Assembly (NCBI GenBank): GCA_007922305.1
Contig: ML677334.1
Location: 22,837,915-22,901,914 of the forward strand
Source: Dermatemys mawii
Lineage: Eukaryota; Chordata; Testudines; Dermatemydidae
Length of the DNA: 64,000 nucleotides
Reading direction: 5' to 3'
Part shown: in pieces, positions 57,114 to 64,000 of the stretch
Numbering within the stretch: the stretch's first letter is position 1
How the letters are laid out: every line of letters starts with the position of its first letter
Made by a program: the position numbers and the translations under genes
The notes under the pieces: model-generated
The model's input: the letters and a program-made list of their open reading frames with translations, nothing else
The model's database searches: none
What the model was told of the DNA's origin: nothing

Positions 57114-59539
57114 TGATTTTGTATATACTGTATATAATATGCACATTCACAATGTACAAGCATGTAGTTATACAACAAAGAAATATTGTATCCAAGTTAA
57201 TCCAACCAAATGGAACAATGAAACTAGTCAAATAAGGTACAAGAAGCAACAAAGAAGCAAGGTAAAGAAACTTCTTTCAGTTTAGTTTAAAGGGTACTGT
57301 GTGAAACCATCAGATTTGTAAAAACTATATAATGTGTAATTTATCATATATCTGAGTCAAAATAAATCAAGGATTTTGTATCATCTGAGAGGCTGGCTTA
57401 TAAATTTCCCCCTGTAAGAAATCCTGCCCAGAAGGTATGGGAAGATAATTTTGCTCAGCCAAGAGGCAGTCTTACTGTGGAAGCATATAAGAAACCACAA
57501 AAATCCCAGGAGTTTTGCAGGTATTCTCCGGTGATACACTACACTTCATTTCCAGATCCTTCAAACACTTTTCTCTTCCATCACTTGTAGCTGTGAAGCA
57601 AAAATTTGGTTTGTAACACTCCTCTGTCTGTTTGGGGGAGGTGGGCCTGCTGGATTTTGGACCATTATCAGGTGGATGAGTTTTAGTTACAGTAAAATAG
57701 CTAGTAGTATTCATTGCTGATTACTGCTCTTGTTTTTAAACTCTTTTGATCATGTATGCCCCTTTACCTGTCCTGGCTGACAGCTCCATTTTGAAGTCAG
57801 TAACACTAAAATTCTTCATTTCATCCATTGGCCTCATCTCCCCATCAATACTATAGGAAGCAGAAACCAAGGAATAGTTCAAAGGACTTTTCTTTGACCT
57901 CCAGAATAAAGCTATTAAACAAGAAAGGGTGCAACACCTTCAGGCCAAGATTCCCTTTAGTCTTTTTTCCTAACTGACTGGTATTCAGTCAGACATGGCC
58001 AAATGTACAATAAGAGCTTGGGGCTCTAAGAAAGTGTCACCCTGTGTCCAGAAGGAAATCTTAAATATTATATGGAGAATGAGTGTAATTTTTTGCATTG
58101 CTTTTATTGTATTTTGAAATGGGATATGTAATTACATTTGGCAACAGAGACAGTAGGAAGGAGTCAAGAATAGGAATGAAGCCATAAGCTGGGCTGCCCA
58201 AGACAACAACTTGTTGTGAGCTTATTGCTTTGACATTCTCTGTCTCTCTCTTATTTCTTAAGACTACAACACATTGAATTTGATTGCTTTGGCCACTCTC
58301 ACTCTTTGTTGCTGGCTCCTTGCCTAGCTTCTGGAATACACAGCCCTGCATGTATATGTGCCAAGTTCACTGTCCCAGACCAATGGAACTCACCAGTTTC
58401 GTCCACACGACATGAAAATCTGTATCCTCTGCTAGGAAAGTGACACCTGAAGAGGGCCTAATATGGAAAGATGGGACCACAAAATCCATATGTGAGTTAA
58501 AGGGGCTTGGTTTTATTAAACTGGTATTAAAAGCCAAAGAACATGGTAAATGTCTTATTCCTCCCCAACACCACCAAAAAAAACCTAAAAGGAAAAGATT
58601 TCACATGAAGAAAAAGAGACCAATAAAAATCTCATGCTTCCCAAAATGATTCTTCTAGGAAGTTTATATTAAGACACCACAGAGATTCTCCCACTTACCA
58701 TGTCTTGCTCCAGATTTTTAAAAAGCAGCCAGTGGACACCCAATGTGTGAGTGCCAGCTGCTCTCAGCCTGTTGACACTGCTTCAGGCACTAGTGGTTCA
58801 AGCTATCCACAGATATGCAAACTGACCCAATTTTCTTAATCGAGTTGATTCTGAAACCAATCATCTAGTTAGTATGTGTAGCCACTGCTTTGTGAATAGG
58901 TGAGTAGGGGGGCATGAACAACTGGGTACTTGCAAGAACTGATGAAGATATAAAGGAGGAATTCAAAATTTTAAGGAATTTCTGCGCCTCCTCATTAAGG
59001 GAGACGAATGGTCACAACCTCCTGACATCTTTGTGACACTCTGAAGTTGAGCTCACTCTTCCCACTCCAGCCCCAGGGCTGGAGGAGTTCTGTGCCCCTG
59101 CCAATTATTTGGGGTAGGGGGAGCCTTGCCCCTGCTTGCACCCCCCTTGTGCATGTCCCTGCTTGGTCCAGAGAAATGGCTTCTGAACTTGTATTAACTT
59201 TCTGGAGGGCTTCCCTCAGGTTGTCAGGAGGACTAATGTGTGTCCCATGTGACCACCAGACCCAATTTCTCTCTCCTTTTTTTCTCCACACACACATGTT
59301 CCAAGATCCATGATATCCTTTTCCAGATCCATGGATGGGGTGGGTGATGAGGCTCTCTCTCTTTAACTTCCATCCTAAAAGGGACAGACAGAGAAATAGA
59401 AGGTCCCTGACCTGACCTATAGGTTGTGAAAAAAGTTGTTTGAATGTGCATGTGGTGATTAGGTAATTTTATCACACATTTTCTGGTTAGGTTGAGAAGT
59501 ATGGAGCTAGGTGCAGTGACTCAAACAGCTACAATAGCA
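57114..59539. other. Intergenic sequence with one Cys-rich open frame
   Basis: No repeat ends are recognised. A minus-strand frame at 57472-57714 encodes a small Cys-containing peptide with weak chemokine-like spacing (see findings); it is not called a gene. 59000-59180 is C-rich. Confidence 0.4.
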
Positions 59540-59720
59540 AAGATGGATAGTTGCATGGTTAAAGCATTTGGCTGGGAATTAAGAGATCGTGGTTCTGCCA
59601 CAGGCTTTGTGTATGACCTTGAACTCAGGCTGCTTTCAGTACCTGAGTTTCACATATATACAGTGGGGATAACAATACCTTTCTACTTCACAGGGATGCT
59701 CATAAATGAGGCTCAAATTA
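59540..59720 (+). repeat. MIR SINE
   Basis: agttgcatggttaaagcatt, ttggctgggaattaagagat, ccacaggctttgtgtatgac and cagtggggataacaatacct give head, core and tail in order. Confidence 0.75.
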
Positions 59721-59870
59721 TTAACATGATATGGGGGAGTGAAAAATTAAGAGGATAGGTCATGGAATCAGGCTTGCATGAGAAACTGGACACGAACAAT
59801 ATGCATTTTAATATGACCATATGTAAAGTCATACATCTTGGAACGAAGAAGAATCAAATGTATAACTCAG

Positions 59871-60035
59871 CAGTGGGCAACTTGAGGTCCGCGGGCCACA
59901 TGAAGCCCATCAGGGTAATCTGATTGTGGGCTGCAAGACACTTTGCTGATGTTGACTGTCTGGAGGTACCACCCCCTGCAGCTCTCAGTGGCTGTGGTTC
60001 TCTGTTCCCGGCCAATGGGAACTGCAGGAAGCTTT
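59871..60035. mobile_element. hAT element left-end fragment
   Basis: cagtgggcaacttgaggtcc, then gcgggccacatgaagcccat and gttcccggccaatgggaact match a turtle hAT family with a cagtgggcaac-type end. Truncated by the adjacent MITE. Confidence 0.65.
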
Positions 60036-60185
60036 GGCCCCAATTCCACAAGCATTTGTGCATGTGCTTGACTTTATGCACATGAGTAGTCAGATGCATG
60101 TCGATGGTGTAGTCCTATTGCTATCAATGGAATTACTCATGCATGTAAATGTAAGCACATGAGCAAAGATTTGCAGGATCGGGGC
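60036..60185. mobile_element. Palindromic Harbinger-type MITE (Chompy-like)
   Basis: Ends gccccaattccacaagca and the inverse of gccccgatcctgcaa. Inner arms gtgcatgtgcttgac and tgcacatgagtagtc are mirrored by attactcatgcatg and gtaagcacatgagc. 3-bp flanks ttg/ttt. Confidence 0.72.
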
Positions 60186-60824
60186 TTTGATTGTAAAGGC
60201 CTCAGAGCAAGGATCTGCCATTTTTCATTTGTCTGTAAATCATAATGCAGAGCTATGACTCTGTATCAATAATACATAATGTGTATAATAATGTTTTCTG
60301 TGTCCCTCCCCACAAAAAAAAAATGTGATGCTGATCATTAAAATTCACTGAAATCTTCAATTACTGAAATAACTAGGTGATAACAATTCAGGAGCTGAGA
60401 ATCAGCAGGATTCTATGTGGCTTCATTTTTCCATGTATGCACCTACAACAAATTGATTTGCTACAACCCAGTTCCAGACATCACCTTATTTCAAGTACAG
60501 TTACCTAGGAAACCACAGTATACTGCTGGGACAAGCTGCCCGCTTCTGTTCCTGTTTAAGCTGTTAAAACACATCAAATCTCTGTCCAAGAAGAACAGCA
60601 CACTGAATATTTCAGCTTCTAGCAATTTCATAATTTATTTTATATCGATACAGTCTAATTATTTATGTACCTGGGTGTATACACACACACAAATATAGCT
60701 ATGTATAGCTATCTATATTATATAATATAGGTCATCTATTGACTGAGGAACTACTGATACTGTGTGTGTATACCTATTATAAGTACGCCCACACACACAT
60801 GCATTAGCTCGTATATCTATGTAC
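60186..60824. other. AT-rich intergenic sequence with microsatellite patches
   Basis: Short (CA)n and tagctat/tata-rich patches occur at 60675-60800. No gene. Confidence 0.45.
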
Positions 60825-61483
60825 TGTGACAAAGCTCCAAGTCTGTACTTGTGGGTCCTGCACTTCCTGGCAGATTTAGGGGCCTCAGAAACTCATCTAG
60901 GCCCCAGAGTGACCTCCCTTTCTCAGTATAATTGGCAAGAGTCACCACCTAGTGAGTTACCTTCATCACAGGCCAGTATGGAAGATGGAAAAGGGGGGAG
61001 CCCGGGCCCGCCCTCTACTCCGGACTCCAGCCCAGGGACCCTAATAGTATCAGCTAAGATGGCTGACCTTTTATCCACAAAACACAATACAATTCCCTGG
61101 GCTACTTCCCCACAGCAGTCCCTGCTTCTTCAAACTCCACTTCACCCTTACCTCAGGGCCTCCTTCCTTCAGTCTGATATGTTGTCCACCACTCAGTCTC
61201 ACCAACAGCATAACTTCCTTCCACAGCTCCTGACACCCACACCCACCTGACTAACTGGGAGGTTTTTATCTGGTTTCAGCCAGTCCCTGATTGGCTTCAG
61301 GTGTCCCAATCAGGCTAGCTGTTTCTACTCCTTTCTAGAAGGTTCTTAATTGGCCCCAGGTGTCTTGATTGGCCTGGAGTAGCCTTTGTTTGGCTAGCCA
61401 GGGAACAGGGACCTGCACATCCTGAGACTAATATACCTGCCTTCCAGCACTCTCCTATATCCTTCTGGTCTGACTCCGTCACA
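60825..61483. mobile_element. Solo-LTR-like or TIR element with 4-bp duplication
   Basis: Begins tgtgacaaagctcc and ends ggtctgactccgtcaca; the terminal six bases TGTGAC/GTCACA are perfect inverses. Flanked by gtac at 60821-60824 and 61484-61487. TG..CA ends and a 4-bp duplication fit a solo LTR of ~660 bp, but no polyadenylation signal is obvious. The 143-codon frame starting at 60819 runs through it and has no known domain. Confidence 0.62.
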
Positions 61484-62029
61484 GTACATATGTATATATA
61501 CATATAGATAGACACTGTGTGTGTGTGTAAATACTCATGCATGCAGTTAGTAGACCTACTCAGGTAAGCTGCTACAGAACACAGAGCCATGGCAGCAGGT
61601 TACCATCTGATCTTCTTAGCTTGTTGTTTGAAGAGCATTTTTCCAGGCCTCTCCTTCAGTTACCAAGAAGTGTTCAGAGTCAGTGGATGGACTTAATGCT
61701 TCCTTTTACAGAGATGAGAGAATGAATGGGCATGCCAAAGATGGGAAGATAATCCTTGCAATGTAAATCTCCCACACTATTTTGCTCTGTACCATAACTT
61801 GTGTTGGCACATGCAGGTGTTGGCTGAACTTTTTTCCCCCATCTGTGATAAATGTGGAGGAGGTAGCTCCCTTTTATGAAGACCCAGCCAGCAAGTTAGC
61901 TACAATATCCCTGTTAGTAGCTGTTCTCTACTTGCTTTACCTGTAAAGAGTTTAAAAAGCCCATAGGTAGAAGGAAGGAAGTGGGCACCTGACCAAAAGA
62001 GCCAATGGGAGGGCTAGAACTCTTTAAAA
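61484..62029. other. Intergenic sequence, microsatellite at the left
   Basis: tatatacatatagatagaca and a (TG)n run at 61488-61530 continue the patch interrupted by the element on the left. The remainder is unassigned. Confidence 0.4.
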
Positions 62030-62710
62030 TTAGGAAAAAAACTTTCCCTTTGGCTGTCTGTGGTTCGTCTCATACCATAGTCCCAGGGACAAGGCTGGGA
62101 CTGTGCTGTAAGAAGCTTTAAGCCAGATATGAAAACCCATCAGATCTTACCTAGAAACTACTTATTTAAACCCCAGATGTGTAAGTAGATCAGAGAATGT
62201 CTAGGAAGATGTGATTAGGTTTATCTCTTTTATTTCTTTATGGCTTGTGGACTCCTCTGTGCTAATTTCAAATGCTTTTGTTTTGCTTGTAACCTTTAAA
62301 CTGGACCTCAAGAAAATCATTCTCGATACTTAATTATTATATTTGCTCTTTTTAAATCTAGCACTAGCCTAAATGCCAGATGGATTGCCTTTCTTTCTGT
62401 TTTTAATAACATTTACCTGTTTTAAGAACAGGATTGGGTTTGTGTCCCCTAAGAGGTTTGTGCACGTGTTGTTCAATTAGCTGGCAGTGACAGCTGATTT
62501 ACTTTGTTTTTTCAGCTCTTCCCTGGAGAGTGGGGGAGGGGGTCGGGGGAGGTTGAAAGGGCTTGAGGGTACCCCACAGGGAGGAATTCCCCAGGTGCGC
62601 CTTCCTGGGACTGAAAGTTTTAAGGTTAGGGCAGCATCTACCCATCCAGAGCCAGAGAAAAGTTGTAATCTTGGGAGTTTAATACCAGCCTGGAGTGTCC
62701 TTGACCCCAT
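62030..62710 (+). repeat. Candidate LTR-like interspersed repeat
   Basis: A T-rich part (62220-62420) is followed by tggcagtgacagctgattta and a G-rich ggagagtgggggagggggtc, a layout I recall from a turtle LTR-like family. No ends found. Confidence 0.38.
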
Positions 62711-64000
62711 TTTTCATCAACAATTTTTTTTGATTCTTCAGCAGAAAAAGACAAAACAAAACAAAACAGAAGTTCAACCATTTCTTTTGAGAAGATGGAA
62801 GTAAACTAAGAAGCTGTCCTCAGTCAAAGGGGGAGACCTTTAACATGATGTGAAGCTATGCTTGTAGAGAGAGCTCAATTTCTGAAGATTTCTTGTTGGA
62901 AAAGATCATAAGTATCAGATCCTTTTACCACCCTAGCTAGAAGCCAAATAAGTATTAAGGCTAAAATGCAGGGAAATAGGGGCAGGAGGGAATGAAATCC
63001 ACTCCTATAATCCAGTGGCAGTGTGCAGAGCTGCAATGCAGCTCCCCTGCTGCTGGAGTAATAGCTACAAATCCTCTACACCACTTTCATAGGGTATTGG
63101 GAGCCACTGCACCAGTAGAAGCATGGATTCCATGGCCGTTCCCCTACCCTGACCTATACCCATTGTCAGGCTCTGTGCTGGCTTACGTAGGGCTAATGTG
63201 TAGACTCAGTCTGTGGCAGATAGAGTGTGCAAAGAAACTCACAGTTGTGACTGAGCCACTGTTACCTTCCCCTCCCCCCATTCCAGGAAGCTGTCTAATG
63301 TGGCTTAACAGGTGAAGAGAGTCTGGTGTGACCCTTTCCTTAAAGGTGAATTTGACCCCAAATGAAGAATAAAAGGCACAGAATGGCAGTAAAGTGCTCT
63401 TAAAGTTGAAGCCGATTTTGACATTCATACTATCACAGCCTGCTCTTCAAATTGCACATCCACTAAGAATATTTACAATCACTGTGGAAGGTTTAATTGA
63501 GATATGATCTCGCTGCCCTGACTTAGTAATTTGCTGCCTGAAATGGCTCCTGGATGGTTACTAAGTTCTCACTGAGCTGCCATTGTGAAGTACATCTGCC
63601 TTACCAATTACATGTAACATCTCATATTCATTGAATGTTTCTTTTCTCTGCATCAGCAGCTTCTTTAGCATATAAATGGGCAGTTCCACCAGGTGGCATT
63701 CTCCCGTTTCATTTTATGTCACGTTGGTCACTGGAAAGCAACCAGTGTTGAAAGATTTTTGTGTATGCAATCAGCCCTCTCCCGCACCATTGCTTTTTTG
63801 GGACATCACTTAAGCACGTACGTAAGTTCTGTTGTGAATTGGGGCCTGATCCCACATAATGCTGAACTCTCTCAACTCCTTCTGAGATGCACAGGAATGA
63901 GAACACTGACAATCAGGACTTATACCCATGTAGATTGTTTTGTCCACAAACAGTTGTCATGCAGCAAGTCACTACCAAGAAAACTGGCTTTGAAACATAC
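62711..64000. other. Intergenic sequence, nothing recognised
   Basis: Contains an aaaacaaaac run (62750-62770) and a possible half MITE (ggggcctgatcccacataat, 63840-63859). No exon or RNA gene is supported up to the window end. Confidence 0.4.

Noticed and set aside
60819..61250. 143-codon plus-strand frame
   Set aside because: Starts six bases outside the TGTGAC..GTCACA element and runs into it; Ser/Pro/Gln-rich without motifs.

Overview
The window is vertebrate nuclear DNA, most likely from a turtle. This rests on CR1 LINE fragments, ancient MIR/CORE-type SINEs, many short palindromic Harbinger-type MITEs, hAT and Tigger-like DNA transposons, and LTR-like remnants in AT-rich DNA. I know this mixture from turtle (and partly crocodilian) genomes. 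The turtle call is inference from repeat content, not a database match.

Only one host gene is visible. The window opens in the last intron of FARS2 (mitochondrial phenylalanyl-tRNA synthetase). Its terminal coding exon lies at 309-447 on the + strand, with a clean splice acceptor and a C-terminus ending GVEGRF. A 3' UTR follows, with candidate polyadenylation signals at 853-858 and 874-879. Everything after about 0.9 kb looks intergenic. In tetrapods whose gene order I know, FARS2 is followed by a large gap and then NRN1. No NRN1 exon is recognisable here, so the window is probably the FARS2-proximal part of that gap.

The gap is a layered record of mobile elements. About 4.5-5.4 kb holds a hAT element with near-perfect 8-bp target duplications and a GC-rich minisatellite core. 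At 14.9-15.7 kb there is a three-deep nest of DNA transposons. At 16.5-17.1 kb a head-to-head palindrome carries a hAT insertion in one arm and the intact empty site in the other. At 22.7-24.7 kb a decayed Harbinger-type element keeps two exon remnants of its MYB/SANT-like protein. At 25.0-26.2 kb a hAT element keeps a broken BED zinc-finger remnant. A Tigger-like element at 30.1-30.8 kb contains a 100-N assembly gap exactly at the centre of a perfect inverted repeat, and a sister copy lies at 46.1-46.8 kb. At 35.3-36.1 kb a hAT element keeps an intact C-terminal dimerisation-domain frame. At 38.7-39.2 kb another hAT element has a perfect 8-bp duplication. CR1 fragments lie at 8.5, 12.2, 42.6 and 50.8 kb, and LTR-like candidates at about 3.3, 19.1, 39.2, 51.1, 54.3, 60.8 and 62.0 kb.

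Between the repeats are AT-rich stretches with no recognisable repeat or gene. Those at 26.2-27.1, 40.2-40.8 and 52.5-53.6 kb have the base composition and homeodomain/POU-type words of distal enhancers, but only cross-species alignment can show constraint. I found no convincing undescribed coding system. The most informative structures are the nested and palindromic transposons and the gap-centred inverted repeat.
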